A stretch of DNA of 64,000 nucleotides from Arsenicicoccus piscis. Lineage in GTDB: Bacteria; Actinomycetota; Actinomycetes; Actinomycetales; Dermatophilaceae. The translations under genes were made by a program, and so were the position numbers. Below, one piece after another: positions 21,566 through 31,100 of the stretch. The notes below the pieces were generated by a model. That model saw only the letters and a program-made list of their open reading frames with translations. It was not told the origin of the DNA and searched no databases. Numbering within the stretch: the stretch's first letter is position 1; each line of letters opens with the position of its first letter. The stretch lies in NCBI RefSeq assembly GCF_022568835.1, contig NZ_JAKZHV010000002.1, positions 372,001-436,000 on the forward strand, written 5' to 3'.

Positions 21566-22749
21566 TCACACGGTAGCCTCGCGCGGCCGATCCTGCCTGC
21601 CCCGGCCGCGTGGCGGCACCTGGTGGGTGATCAGCGCCTCCACGAGCTCGGCGAGCCGGTAGCCGGGGCGTCCCGCCAGGGCCTGGGTCACGGCGAGGTC
21701 GGCCGCCGCTCCGGCGCCCTCGGCCCAGCGGGCGACGCCCAGCATGGTCAGCAGCGGCGCCTGCAGGTCCAGCGGCAGCCGGCGCGCCAGCTCCTCGAGG
21801 CGGCCGAGCGTCGCCTGCACCTGGCCGTCCTCGGGATCCGGCACCGGCCCCAGCACGGGGCGCACGACCGCGTCGACGCCGTGGAGGGAGTAACCCAGGT
21901 CCGGTGCGGGCGTCGCGTCGGGCACCACCCAGGCGATCAGCGCGTCCCGGAAGGCGCGGTCCTCGAGGCTGGCCACGAGAGCGGCCAGCTCGCCGGGGGC
22001 GAGCTCGGGCAGCGGGTCGAGCAGACCCGGGCGATCGGCGTGGGGCTGCGCGTCCAGGCCGAGCACCGTCGCCCAGCGCATCGCGTCCTCGTGCCACCCA
22101 CTCTCCACCTCGGCCCAGCTCGACGTGGGGGCGTTCACCCCCATCAGCCACGCGAGCGGTCGGGAGCGCCGGTCCAGGCAGCCCGCGACGAGCCGGCGCA
22201 GCTCCTGCGCGGCCGGGCCCTCGGGCAGCGGCACGAGGGCGTCGGCGAGGGCCTCGCGGCTCGGCAGCGGCGCGCTCCCGATCTCGACGTAGGCCATGAC
22301 GGCCGGCACCTGCACGGGATCGGGCAGCACGTCCCCACGCCACGGCTCACCGGCCCAGCGCCACTGCTCGTCCCGCACCACCACCGCCGCGACCAGGTCG
22401 AACCCGTGGCCCGCGACGAAGAAGCCGAGGGCGTCCAGGGTCTCGTCGACGATGCCTCGGGCGCCGTGTCGACGAAGGCGATGGCCATCACCTCCTCGAC
22501 CCCGGCGTTGAGCAGCAGCGGCTCCAGACCGGCGAGCACGAGGTCGATGTGCTCGGCCTCGGTCGGCTGGTCGAAGCGCGCCACCGGGCCCAGGCGGCGC
22601 CGTGGTCCGGCGAACGACACCACGACGACGCTGTCGTGCGGTGCGAAACCGAGCAGGTGCGGCACGAGCCGGGCCACCTCGGCGGGTGAGCTGATCTTGG
22701 TGACGGTGGGTTCCGTCCGGGCGCTGGGTGCGGGGGTCTGCGGAGTCAT
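21566..22749 (-). pseudogene. DUF4192 protein gene with a -1 frameshift
   Basis: The N-terminal part (start ATG 22749) has the DUF4192 opening LLGFAPHDSVVVVSFAG and reads to VDTAPEAS; the rest of the family (from GIVDETLDALGFF to the end at 21566) continues in another frame. Restoring one G near 22456, so that GAGGC becomes GAGGGC, joins the two into a single protein of about 394 residues. DUF4192 is an actinobacterial family of unknown function. Both halves look well conserved, so either the mutation is recent or the base was lost in assembly. An alternative GTG start is at 22776. Confidence 0.8.
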
Positions 22750-22835
22750 GCACCGACCCTGCTGCGGCTCGAGCACCCCCGGAAGGGCGAGCCCGCGGCT
22801 GTGGACGGCGGACGGGTCAGCGCCCGGACGCGCCG

Positions 22836-22872
22836 CACCCCCTGTGCACGCGCAGGCGGCACAGGGGGTGCG
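22836..22872 (-). terminator. Perfect 13-bp hairpin, candidate terminator
   Basis: GCACCCCCTGTGC (22836-22848) and GCACAGGGGGTGC (22860-22872) pair perfectly around an 11-nt loop. The hairpin lies downstream of the DUF1232 gene and upstream of the DUF4192 gene on the same strand. No U-tract follows, as is common for actinobacterial hairpin terminators. Confidence 0.55.
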
Positions 22873-22962
22873 AGAGGGGGTGCCAAAGAGGCTGGTCCGG
22901 CGACCTGGAGCCGATGAGCGCGAGATGGCGCCGGGGCTACCGGAGGATGGCGAGCGGCGAAG

Positions 22963-23388
22963 TCAGCGCACCACGTCGCCGACCAGGACGTCCTGCGCCC
23001 CGCGACTCGTCGAGCGGGCGGTGGCGGGACCGGCGGACGCGCCACCGGTCGCGCGCTCCCAGCCGAGGAAGTCCTCGGTGGAGTTCACCAGGGTGCTGGC
23101 CAGCCAGGCGAGCACGAACGCGTCGTCGCCGAGGCCGAACAGCCCGAGGACACCCTCGGGCATCAGGTCGACGGGCGACAGCAGGTAGGCGGCCGCGGCG
23201 ACCAGGCCCACCAGCACGCCCGTCGAGGTGCCGGTGTACTGACCGGTCCTGACGGCCGACCACATGCGCGGCAGCGCAGCGAGGCGGGTGGGCAGACCGG
23301 CCGAGCCCGGCCGAGCGGCGGAGCGGGTGGCGTGCGCGATGGAGCGCAGCAGGCCAAGACGGGACGCGGTCGAGCGGGAAGCAGCCAC
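22963..23388 (-). CDS. DUF1232 (YkvA-type) membrane protein
   Basis: A 141-residue protein with the DUF1232 signature YLLSPVDLMPEG at about 68-79, followed by a second hydrophobic helix with FGLGDDAFVLAWLASTL. DUF1232 proteins are small membrane-associated proteins of unknown function. The N-terminal 35 residues are basic and Ser/Arg-rich. The GTG start at 23388 follows a GGAGG ribosome site. Hairpins flank the gene on both sides, so it is probably monocistronic. Confidence 0.85.
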   Translation of the reverse strand: MAASRSTASRLGLLRSIAHATRSAARPGSAGLPTRLAALPRMWSAVRTGQYTGTSTGVLVGLVAAAAYLLSPVDLMPEGVLGLFGLGDDAFVLAWLASTLVNSTEDFLGWERATGGASAGPATARSTSRGAQDVLVGDVVR

Positions 23389-23407
23389 AAGGACCTCCGA
23401 GGGACGT

Positions 23408-23455
23408 GTCCGGCGCGGTGCGGCCGGACGCTGGGGGTGCCGGCTGGATCAGCCG
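23408..23455. repeat. Two inverted repeats between the DUF1232 and EcsC genes
   Basis: GTCCGGC (23408-23414) pairs with GCCGGAC (23423-23429), and CGGCTG (23441-23446) pairs with CAGCCG (23450-23455). They lie in the 147-bp gap after the EcsC-family gene and before the DUF1232 gene. They may be terminators or operators. A TTGACA on the minus strand (23464-23469) has no convincing -10 partner. Confidence 0.35.
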
Positions 23456-23535
23456 AGCACCAGTGTCAACGCCCCGCTAGGACGAAGGATTCCGCCGCGG
23501 CGTTCCCGCCGACCGCCACCCGACCCCGGCCGAGC

Positions 23536-24264
23536 TCAGGCCGACGCGGGCCGCGCCGGGAACTGGGTCTTGGCGTTCGCCGCGATCTTCTTGAGCAGGT
23601 AGTAGTCCAGCCCGGCGCCGACGACACCGCCGACGACCGGCAGGCCCTTGCCCACGAACTTGGCGACGCCCTTCTCGGTGAGGTTGGCGGCCATCTTGTT
23701 GACGACGCCCTTGTTGATCATCATCAGCGCGGACTTCGGCAGCCGGCCGGCCGCGAGGCCGGCGAGGCGACCGGTCGGGACGACCCCGGCGGCCTTCATG
23801 ACCTCGTTGGCGTCCGAGCCGCCGACCAGGGCGAGCAGCACGGCCGAGCGGGTCTCGTCCTGGCTCAGGTCGTAGCCGCGGACCTTGGCGATGCTCGCGA
23901 CCATGCGCGTGGCCAGCACGTAGAACTCCACGACGTTGGCGGGGATCGCCACCACCATGGTCACGAAGCCGCCGAGGCCGGTGACGAAGCCGCCGGCCGA
24001 GGCGAGCTTGAGGTGCTTGCCGATGATGTCGTCGACCGCCGCGTTGGGGTTCTTGGCCTCCGCGAGCGCCTTCTGCGCGAACTCGTCGGCACCCTCGAAC
24101 GGGCCCCGCCCGTCGATGCCGACGCCGAGCAGCTTCTCGACCAGCTCGTTGGCCGGGCCGTTGATGCGCGACTCGCCGGTCACCTGACCGGTCTTGGGGT
24201 CGACGGTGTTCGATCCCAGCACTCGGTCGAGCACGGGAGAGGTCAGCTTGTCCAGGAGGCCCAC
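23536..24264 (-). CDS. EcsC-family protein
   Basis: The 242-residue product is mostly helical and contains a long glycine-rich hydrophobic region (GGFVTGLGGFVTMVVAIPAN, about residues 88-107), the YDLSQDETRSAVLLAL segment and a second hydrophobic stretch near GLPVVGGVVGAGLDYY, all features of EcsC-like proteins. EcsC is named from the Bacillus ecs locus and its molecular role is unclear. GTG at 24264 follows AAAGGA with good spacing; the longer in-frame ORF upstream runs antisense into the polymerase gene and is rejected. It is divergent from the polymerase gene, 92 bp apart. Confidence 0.8.
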   Translation of the reverse strand: MGLLDKLTSPVLDRVLGSNTVDPKTGQVTGESRINGPANELVEKLLGVGIDGRGPFEGADEFAQKALAEAKNPNAAVDDIIGKHLKLASAGGFVTGLGGFVTMVVAIPANVVEFYVLATRMVASIAKVRGYDLSQDETRSAVLLALVGGSDANEVMKAAGVVPTGRLAGLAAGRLPKSALMMINKGVVNKMAANLTEKGVAKFVGKGLPVVGGVVGAGLDYYLLKKIAANAKTQFPARPASA

Positions 24265-24356
24265 AACGGTCCTTTCGGGTTCGGATGATGCGTAGAGCGC
24301 AGCGCGGCCCACTCTGTCATGTCCGGGTCGGGCACGGGGGCTGTCACACTGAACCG

Positions 24357-26111
24357 GTGCTCGACATACCCGCCACCACGAGCGGCATAACCGCCCCTCG
24401 CGCGCCGTCGACACTGGCCGACGCGGTGGTCGCGCTGGAGCTGCCGACCGGCCTGCTGGTGGTGGACGGCTCGGACGGTCGGGTCCTGCTGGCGCCGACC
24501 CACGACGGCGCGGCGGACCTGCTGCGCCGCCTGGAGCTCGAGCGCCGCCCCCGCTGGGTGTGGTGGGACGCCGGCACCGACGCCCGTCGGGTGCTGGCCA
24601 CGGTGCCGGTGGCCCGCGCCTGGGACGTCGCCGAGGCGCACCGCCTGCTGGTCGGCGGCTGGTCCGCCCGGCCCGGCGAGGCCTACGCCACGGCACACGG
24701 CCTGGACCCGGCCGCGGCACCGGTGGAGGAGCCGGACGACCTGTTCGCGATGGCGCTACGACCTGCGGCTGGCTCGGGCGCTGCTGACGGCAGCGACCCG
24801 GACCCGCTGGTCACGCCAGCCGGGCACCTGCGGGCGGACGCGCGCACCTGGGCCGGCTCCCCCGACGACGGCTGGGCTCGCGGGCGCCGGCTCGCCCAGG
24901 CGGCCCTGGAGACGGCGCAGCGCCAGCAGCAGCGGCTCGCCGACCGCACCCCCCGCGCGGTGGTCACGGCGACCAGCGAGTCCGCGGCCGCCGTGCTCTG
25001 CGTCGAGATGGAGCAGCACGGGCTGCCGATCGACCGGGCCGCGCTGGAGTCGCTCATCGAGGCCTCCGCCGGACCGCGCCCGGCCACCGAGGCCGATGCA
25101 GCCCGCGGCCGACGCGAGCGCGACCAGCCCGTGCTACGGCTCGTGCCCGGTGCGGAGCACACCGACCTGCGCAACCCCGTGCAGGTGCGGGCGCTGCTCG
25201 CCTCGGTCGGGATCGACGTGCCGGACACGCGCAAGTGGACCCTCACGCCCTACCGCGACAAGCACCCCGTGGTCGAGGCGCTGCTCGGCTGGCGCAAGGC
25301 CGAGCGGATCGCGACGACCTACGGGTGGCACTGGCTCGCGACCTACGTCGAGACCGACGACCGGCTGCGCGGGCCGTGGACCGCGTGCGACGGCGGGGCA
25401 GGTCGGATGACCGGCGGCAACGGGCTGCACAACCTGCCCGCGGAGCTCCGGCCCGCGGTAGCCGCCCACGAGGGCCACGTCCTGGTGCGGGCCGACCTCG
25501 GGCAGATCGAGCCACGGGTGCTCGCGGCGGTGTCCGGGGACGCGGCGTTCGCGGCCGCGAGCCGCGCCGACGACCTCTACGCCCCCGTCGCCGACCAGCT
25601 GCGCGTAGACCGTCCGGTCGCCAAGGTGGCCGTCCTCGCCGCGATGTACGGCCAGACGAGCGGGGCGGCCGGCGAGGCGCTGCGCCGGCTGGACCGGACC
25701 TACCCGGACGCCATGGCCTACCTGCACCGGGCCTACGAGGCGGGGCTGCGCGGCGACGCGGTGCAGACCTTCGGCGGCCGGCGGGTGCCGATGTGGCAGG
25801 GCCCGCTGACCGACGCCCAACGGGCCGGGCGGGGGCGGTTCGCCCGCAACGCGGTGATCCAAGGGGCCGCCGCCGAGCTGTTCAAGGCGTGGGCGGCGAC
25901 CGTGCGCCTGGAGCTGGCTCGGCTGGACGGTCAGATCGTGCTGTGCCTGCACGACGAGCTGCTGCTGCACGTGCCGCGGGAGCACGCCGAGCAGGCCGTC
26001 GCGCTGGTGCACGACACGCTGGGCGCTGCGTCGCGGCGCTGGACCGGCGGCAGCACGGTGCGCTTCGTCGCCGACGTCACGACCGTGCACCGCTGGTCCG
26101 AGGCCAAGTAG
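24357..26111 (+). CDS. Stand-alone family-A DNA polymerase with degenerate exonuclease domain
   Basis: This 584-residue PolA relative lacks the 5'-nuclease domain. The polymerase motifs are intact: motif A RADLGQIEPRVLAA (about 377), motif B KVAVLAAMYGQTSG (about 423) and motif C CLHDELLLHVP (about 530). The N-terminal 120 residues correspond to the 3'-5' exonuclease domain, but the acidic D-x-E catalytic motif is not visible, so proofreading is doubtful. Actinobacterial relatives are usually annotated as bifunctional exonuclease/polymerase; the cellular role is not established. The GTG start at 24357 is preceded by CACACT eight bases upstream, compatible with leaderless transcription. Confidence 0.88.
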   Translation: MLDIPATTSGITAPRAPSTLADAVVALELPTGLLVVDGSDGRVLLAPTHDGAADLLRRLELERRPRWVWWDAGTDARRVLATVPVARAWDVAEAHRLLVGGWSARPGEAYATAHGLDPAAAPVEEPDDLFAMALRPAAGSGAADGSDPDPLVTPAGHLRADARTWAGSPDDGWARGRRLAQAALETAQRQQQRLADRTPRAVVTATSESAAAVLCVEMEQHGLPIDRAALESLIEASAGPRPATEADAARGRRERDQPVLRLVPGAEHTDLRNPVQVRALLASVGIDVPDTRKWTLTPYRDKHPVVEALLGWRKAERIATTYGWHWLATYVETDDRLRGPWTACDGGAGRMTGGNGLHNLPAELRPAVAAHEGHVLVRADLGQIEPRVLAAVSGDAAFAAASRADDLYAPVADQLRVDRPVAKVAVLAAMYGQTSGAAGEALRRLDRTYPDAMAYLHRAYEAGLRGDAVQTFGGRRVPMWQGPLTDAQRAGRGRFARNAVIQGAAAELFKAWAATVRLELARLDGQIVLCLHDELLLHVPREHAEQAVALVHDTLGAASRRWTGGSTVRFVADVTTVHRWSEAK

Positions 26112-26140
26112 GCCTGCTCGGAACGCAGCTCAGACCCGAC

Positions 26141-27055
26141 TCAGGACTCCCGGTCGGTCTGGGTCCGCAGGAACTGCTCGAACTCCGCACCGATCTCGTC
26201 GGCGGTCGGGAGCTCGCCCGGCGACTGCGCGAGCAGCGAGGGCCGCTCGAGGCCGCGGACGAACTGGTCGTACTGCTCCTCGAGCGCGGCGACGACCTGC
26301 CCGACCTCCTCGTTGCCGGAGATCTCGGCGGCGAGCTGCTGCCGGTTGACCCCGGCGAGCGCGGCCAGGTCGGCCGTCGGCAGGCTGAGGCCGGACGCGC
26401 CGGAGACCGCACGCAGGCCGGTGAGCGCCGCGTCGGCGTAGTCGGTCTGGGCGAGGTAGTGCGGCACGTGCAGCGAGAAGCCGATGACGTCCTTGCCGGC
26501 CTCGCCGAGGCGCAGCTCGAGCAGGCCCGCGAAGGACCCGGGCACCTGGACGGTGTCGAAGACGGGCTCGTTGTCGGGGATCAGCCGGCTGTCGCTGGCG
26601 TGCCGGGTGATGCCGACCGGGCGGGTGTGGGGCACGGCCATGGGGATGCCGTGCACCGTGACGGTGAGGGTGACGCCGAACATCGCCTCGAGCCCGCGGA
26701 CCGCCTCGACGACCCGCTCCCACTGGTAGTCCGGCTCGGGGCCGGCGAGCAGCAGGAAGGGCACGCCGTCCTCGTCGATCACGTGGTGCAGCAGCAGCGC
26801 GGGGTCGTCGTAGGAGGTGTAGCGGTCCTTGTCGAAGGTCATCAGCGGGCGACGCCCGCGGTAGTCGAGGAGCTGGTCGACGTCGAACGACGCGACGACC
26901 CGGCTCTCGAGGCCGCCAGTGAGGTGGTCGGAGATGAGTCGCTGGGTGTGCCCGGCATCGATGAAGGAGCCCATGGCGACGACCATGGTCGACGCCCGCA
27001 GGGCAGGGAGGTCGGCGTCGGTCTCGAGCCGGTAGAGCTGGGTGGGATCCTGCAC
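26141..27055 (-). CDS. PAC2-family (proteasome assembly chaperone-like) protein
   Basis: The 304-residue protein matches the PAC2 fold seen in actinobacteria: MVVAMGSFIDAG near residue 25, a middle segment with FLLLAGPEPDYQWERV, and PMAVPHTRPVGITRHAS. Eukaryotic PAC2 helps assemble proteasomes and archaeal relatives are chaperone-like; the actinobacterial role is unproven, and no proteasome genes are in the window. The GTG at 27055 follows AAAGG. An elaborate hairpin sits 30 nt upstream of the start. It is convergent with the polymerase gene. Confidence 0.85.
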   Translation of the reverse strand: MQDPTQLYRLETDADLPALRASTMVVAMGSFIDAGHTQRLISDHLTGGLESRVVASFDVDQLLDYRGRRPLMTFDKDRYTSYDDPALLLHHVIDEDGVPFLLLAGPEPDYQWERVVEAVRGLEAMFGVTLTVTVHGIPMAVPHTRPVGITRHASDSRLIPDNEPVFDTVQVPGSFAGLLELRLGEAGKDVIGFSLHVPHYLAQTDYADAALTGLRAVSGASGLSLPTADLAALAGVNRQQLAAEISGNEEVGQVVAALEEQYDQFVRGLERPSLLAQSPGELPTADEIGAEFEQFLRTQTDRES

Positions 27056-27084
27056 GGTCCTGGCCTTTCGTGATCGCAGTCCGT

Positions 27085-27131
27085 GGTAGCGCTCGTGGCG
27101 GCTTCGGGACGAAGCTGCCGGTGGTGCTACC
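27085..27131. repeat. Two-tier symmetrical hairpin between PAC2 and a divergent gene
   Basis: Outer arms GGTAGC (27085-27090) and GCTACC (27126-27131) flank inner arms GGCGGCTTC (27097-27105) and GAAGCTGCC (27111-27119), with 6-nt gaps on each side and a 5-nt loop. The inner stem has one G-T wobble. The symmetry of the gaps suggests selection for structure, either as a leader-RNA hairpin for PAC2 or as a double operator. Confidence 0.5.
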
Positions 27132-27238
27132 CGCATGGTTCTGCTCTGTGCAACGATCGGCGCACTCACGGCATTCCGGCCCGACGCGGGAGGGACGGCA
27201 GGCACGGAGGCAGGCACGGGGAGGGACGAGGAGGCACC

Positions 27239-27802
27239 ATGAGCGAGCAGCGCAGCCGCAGGCGGATGGCCGGCTCCGACGAGCACGACATCCTGCAGTG
27301 GGACGTCGGTGATCTCATGCCCGCGCCGCTGGAGGTCTCGACCCTGTTCGACGCGGGGCCGTCGAGCGCGTTGCGGCCGCTGCCGTCGCTGCCTCCCCCG
27401 CCCGCCCTGGACGCCTACCTCAGCAACGCGTGGCTGCCCGAGGAGGAGCAGCCGCAGGCGTCGGCACAGGGACAAGCACAAGCGCAGAGACGCGCGCAGG
27501 GTCAGACTCAGAGTCAGGCGGACAGGCAGCGCGCGGCGCGCGCCCCGTCGCCGGCGCCCCGACGGCAGGTCCAGCAGCCTCGGCCGCGGACGGCCCGCGA
27601 GGCGTGGCCCGGCGCTGCGTCCCCGCGCGCACCGCGCCCACCGTCGCCGCAGCAGCTCGTCCAGCGCCAGCTGCGCGAGCAGCAGCGGCGGGTCGCGGCC
27701 ACCGGAGGACCTGCCCAGGGCTTCCTGATGACCGTCCTGCGGGGGCTGGAGGCCGTGCACGAGGCGGCCGAGCAGGAGTCGACCACCAAGAGGCGCCGCT
27801 GA
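27239..27802 (+). CDS. Hypothetical low-complexity Gln/Arg/Pro-rich protein
   Basis: I do not recognise this 187-residue protein. It begins with a basic stretch, then an ordered-looking segment DILQWDVGDLMPAPLEVSTL, a Pro-rich stretch and a motif LDAYLSNAWLPEEE. Residues about 80-150 are Gln/Arg/Ala/Pro-rich and probably disordered; the last 45 residues look helical (QQLVQRQLREQQRR, then LMTVLRGLEAVHEAAEQ). There is no signal peptide or membrane segment. The ATG follows GAGGAGG at ideal spacing, which supports expression and excludes the longer in-frame ORF. It is divergent from PAC2 across 183 bp. Confidence 0.65.
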   Translation: MSEQRSRRRMAGSDEHDILQWDVGDLMPAPLEVSTLFDAGPSSALRPLPSLPPPPALDAYLSNAWLPEEEQPQASAQGQAQAQRRAQGQTQSQADRQRAARAPSPAPRRQVQQPRPRTAREAWPGAASPRAPRPPSPQQLVQRQLREQQRRVAATGGPAQGFLMTVLRGLEAVHEAAEQESTTKRRR

Positions 27803-27814
27803 CCGCTCGGCCGA

Positions 27815-28147
27815 TCAGGCGCCAGGCACCGCAGGTTCGTGCGCGGACGAGAACGTCAGCGGCGAGCGCACGATGAGCTCCACCTGGCGGTCGGCCGACC
27901 GACAGACGACCTTGAGGGGCAGCGCCCGGCCTTCGACCGTGATGTCGGCCGGGAGCTGCACGCCGGCACGCAGCGACGTCTTGGATCCTGCGGCCAACCG
28001 CTGACCGACCACCTAACCGTGGGTGGCCGCAGCCTTGGTCGCCGGCGAGTAGTCGTCGGGCCCCATCGCCCCCTCCACCGTGGCGACCTGCCAGCCACCG
28101 AGCAACGTCATGTCCTCCGACGACGCGGGGAATGTGACGTGCGTCAC
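27815..28147 (-). pseudogene. Small gene coupled to hrpA, interrupted by an in-frame TAG
   Basis: A GTG at 28147 overlaps the hrpA stop (GTGA), the coupling form used throughout this window. The frame reads 44 residues (including GGWQVATVEGAMGPDDYSP) to TAG at 28013-28015. The very next codon is GTG, and the same frame continues 65 residues (VVGQRLAAGSKTSLRAGVQL, then a beta-rich ITVEGRALPLKVVCRS) to TGA at 27815. Together they make a 110-residue, otherwise continuous protein of unknown family. It may be a nonsense mutation, a readthrough site or two separate peptides; sequence alone cannot decide. Confidence 0.5.
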
Positions 28148-31100
28148 GTCGAGCGCGCCTCGGCGGCGTCCATCGCCTTGTAGATCCGCTGCTCCGAGAC
28201 GGGGTGGGCGGTGCCGAGCGACTGGGCGAACAGCGAGACGCGCAGCTCCTCGATCATCCAACGGATCTCGACCACGTCGGGGTCGTCGACCCGCGCCGGC
28301 GGCAGGGCCGCGAGGAAGGTGCGGTGCTCGCGCTCGACCGTGGCGACGACGGCCGAGCGCTCGTCGTCGCGGCGCAGGTCGGCCGGCGCCTTCTCGCAGC
28401 GCAGCGCGATCCCCTTGACGTAGCGCAGGACGGCCGGCAGCCGGGCGGCCCCGACCTCGGCGACGAAACCGGGGTGGATCAGCCCGTCGAGCTGGCGCTC
28501 CAGGTCGGCCCGCAGGGCGGCGACCGTGGGGCCGCGCAGCGCCTCGATCGCCAGCCGTGCCGTGCGAGCGGCGACCAGGATCGGCTCGACCCGCTCGATG
28601 ACCTCGATGACGCGCGCCGACGCCAGCTGGCGGACCCGGCGCAGCACCTCCTCGAAGGCCACGGGGTCGCGGACCTCGGCGGCTCCCCCGGCCCCCTCGG
28701 CGGCGATGGAGTCGACGGCGGCGGCCAGGCAGTCGTCGAGCAGGGCCGGCACGCTGCCGTGCGGGTTGTGCCCGAGCGCGACCTTCTGCTGGTTGGACAG
28801 GACCGCGAGGACGCGCTTCCACGGCGGAGCGACGTTGAGCAGCAACAGTCTTCGCACGCCGAGTCGGGTGGCGACGTCGGCGTCGCGACGGGTCGCCAGG
28901 ACCTGGACGGCCACGGACTCGCCGCGGTCGACCAGCGCCGGATAGCCGACGACGGTGCGTCCGGCCACCTGCTGCTCGAAGGTGCGGGGCAGCTCGAGGT
29001 CGCCCCACGTCGTCAGGCCGGTGCGCTCGATGGACGCGGCGGCCCGGGCCATGGTGCGGCGCACGGTGGGTGCTGCCGTGCGCCGCAGCGCGTCCAGGTC
29101 CTTGCCCTCCGCGACGACCTGGCCGCGGGCGTCCTCGACCCGGAAGGTCATCCGCAGGTGGTCGGGCACGCGGGTGACGTCCCAGTCGGTCGCGGGGACC
29201 GCCACCCGGGTGCGCTGCTCCAGCACCCGGGCCAGCTCGGCGACGAGCGGGCGCCCCGACGCCTGGTCGACCGCGGCCAGCGCCGTGCGGGCGTGGTCGG
29301 GTGCCGGCACGAAGTTGCGGCGAGTTCCCTTGGGCAGCGCGCGGATCAGCGCCGTGGCCAGCTCCTCGCGCAGGCCAGGCACCTGCCAGTCGAAGCCGTC
29401 GGCCCGCACCCGGTTCAGCACCTCGACGGGCACGTGCACGGTGACCCCGTCGGCGTCCGCTCCCGGCCGGAACTGGTAGGTGAGGCTGAGCTCCAGGTCC
29501 CCCTGGCGCCAGGTGGGCGGGAAGTCGTCCGACACAGCGGTGTCGGCCCCCTCCGCGACGACGTCCGCCTCGGTCATGGTCAGCAGGTCCGGCTGCTCCC
29601 GACGCGCGCGCTTCCACCAGCTGTCGAAGTGTGCGCCGCTCACGACCTCGGCCGGGATCCGCGCGTCGTAGAACGCGTAGAGCTCCTCGTCCCCGACGAC
29701 GATGTCGCGTCGCCGGGCGCGCTCCTCCAGCTCGGCGATCTCGTCGAGCAGGCGCCGGTTCGCGACGAAGAACGGGTGGCGAGTGTCCCAGTCACCCTCG
29801 ACCAGCGCGGAACGGATGAAGATGTCGCGAGCCCCGGCGGGGTCTACGGTGCCGTAGCCGACGCGACGCCCCGCGACCAGCGGGACGCCGTAGAGCGTGA
29901 CACGTTCCAGCGCAACGGCGCTCGCCCGCTTGCGCTCCCAGTGCGGCTCGGAGTACTGCCGCTTGACCAGGTGTGCGCCGAGCCGCTCCAGCCACGCCGG
30001 GTCGACCTTCGCGACGGTGCGCGCCCACAGCCGCGTCGTCTCGACGAGCTCCCCCGCCATGACCCACTCCGGCTGCTGGCGCAGCAGCACCGAGCCGGGC
30101 TGGATGGCGAACCGGGCACCCCGCGCGCCCTGGTAGTCACGCCGCTCGGCGTCGCGAAGTCCGATGTGGGACAACAGGCCTGACGCGAGGGCCTGGTGGA
30201 CGGCGTCCGGCTGCGCGTGCTGCTTGTTGGGCTCGAGCCCCAGCTGCTTGCAGACCTGCTTGAGCTGGGAGTGCAGGTCCTGCCACTCGCGGATGCGCAG
30301 GTAGTGAAGGTACTCGTTCTTGCACATCCTGCGAAAAGCGCTGCCGCTCAAGGCTTTCTGCTGATCTCGCAGGTAGTTCCAGAGGTTGAGCCAGGTGATG
30401 AAGTCGCTGTGCTCGTCCTTGAAGCGGGCGTGCTGCTGATCGGCCTGGGCCTGCTTGTCGGCGGGACGCTCGCGCAGGTCCTGGATCGACAGGGCCGCAG
30501 CGATGATCAGGACCTCGCGCAGGCACTCCTGCCGGTCGGCCTCGATGACCATGCGGGCCAGACGCGGGTCGAGCGGCAGGGCAGCGATCCGGCGACCGAT
30601 CGGGGTGAGCCGCCGGCGCGGGTCCGGCTCGGCCGGGCTGATCGCCTCCAGCTCCTCGAGCAGCCGCATGCCGTCGGCGATCTGGCGCGAGTCGGGTGGC
30701 TCGACGAACGGGAAGCGCGCGATGTCGCCGAGCCCGAGCGAGGTCATCTGGAGGATGACCGAGGCGAGGTTGGTGCGCAGGATCTCGGGGTCGGTGAACG
30801 CCGGTCGCGCCGCGAAGTCCTCCTCGGAGTAGAGCCGGATCGCGATGCCGTCGGCCACTCGTCCGCAGCGACCCGATCGCTGCAGCGCCGACGCCTGCGA
30901 GATCGGCTCGATCGGCAGCCGCTGCACCTTCGTACGCTGGCTGTAGCGGGAGATGCGCGCGACGCCGGTGTCGACGACGTAGCGGATGCCAGGGACGGTC
31001 AGCGAGGTCTCGGCAACGTTGGTGGACAGCACGATTCGCCGGCCGCGGTGTCGGGAGAAGACGCGGTGCTGCTCGGCGGCGGACAGCCGGGCGTAGAGCG

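Noticed and set aside
22440..22470. Programmed ribosomal frameshift in the DUF4192 gene
   Set aside because: I saw no slippery heptamer, internal ribosome-like stimulator or downstream hairpin; a one-base loss is simpler.
28148..29617. Minus-strand frame overlapping hrpA that continues into the small coupled gene
   Set aside because: Only the part after 28147 has protein-like composition and a coupled start; the rest is an out-of-frame shadow of hrpA.
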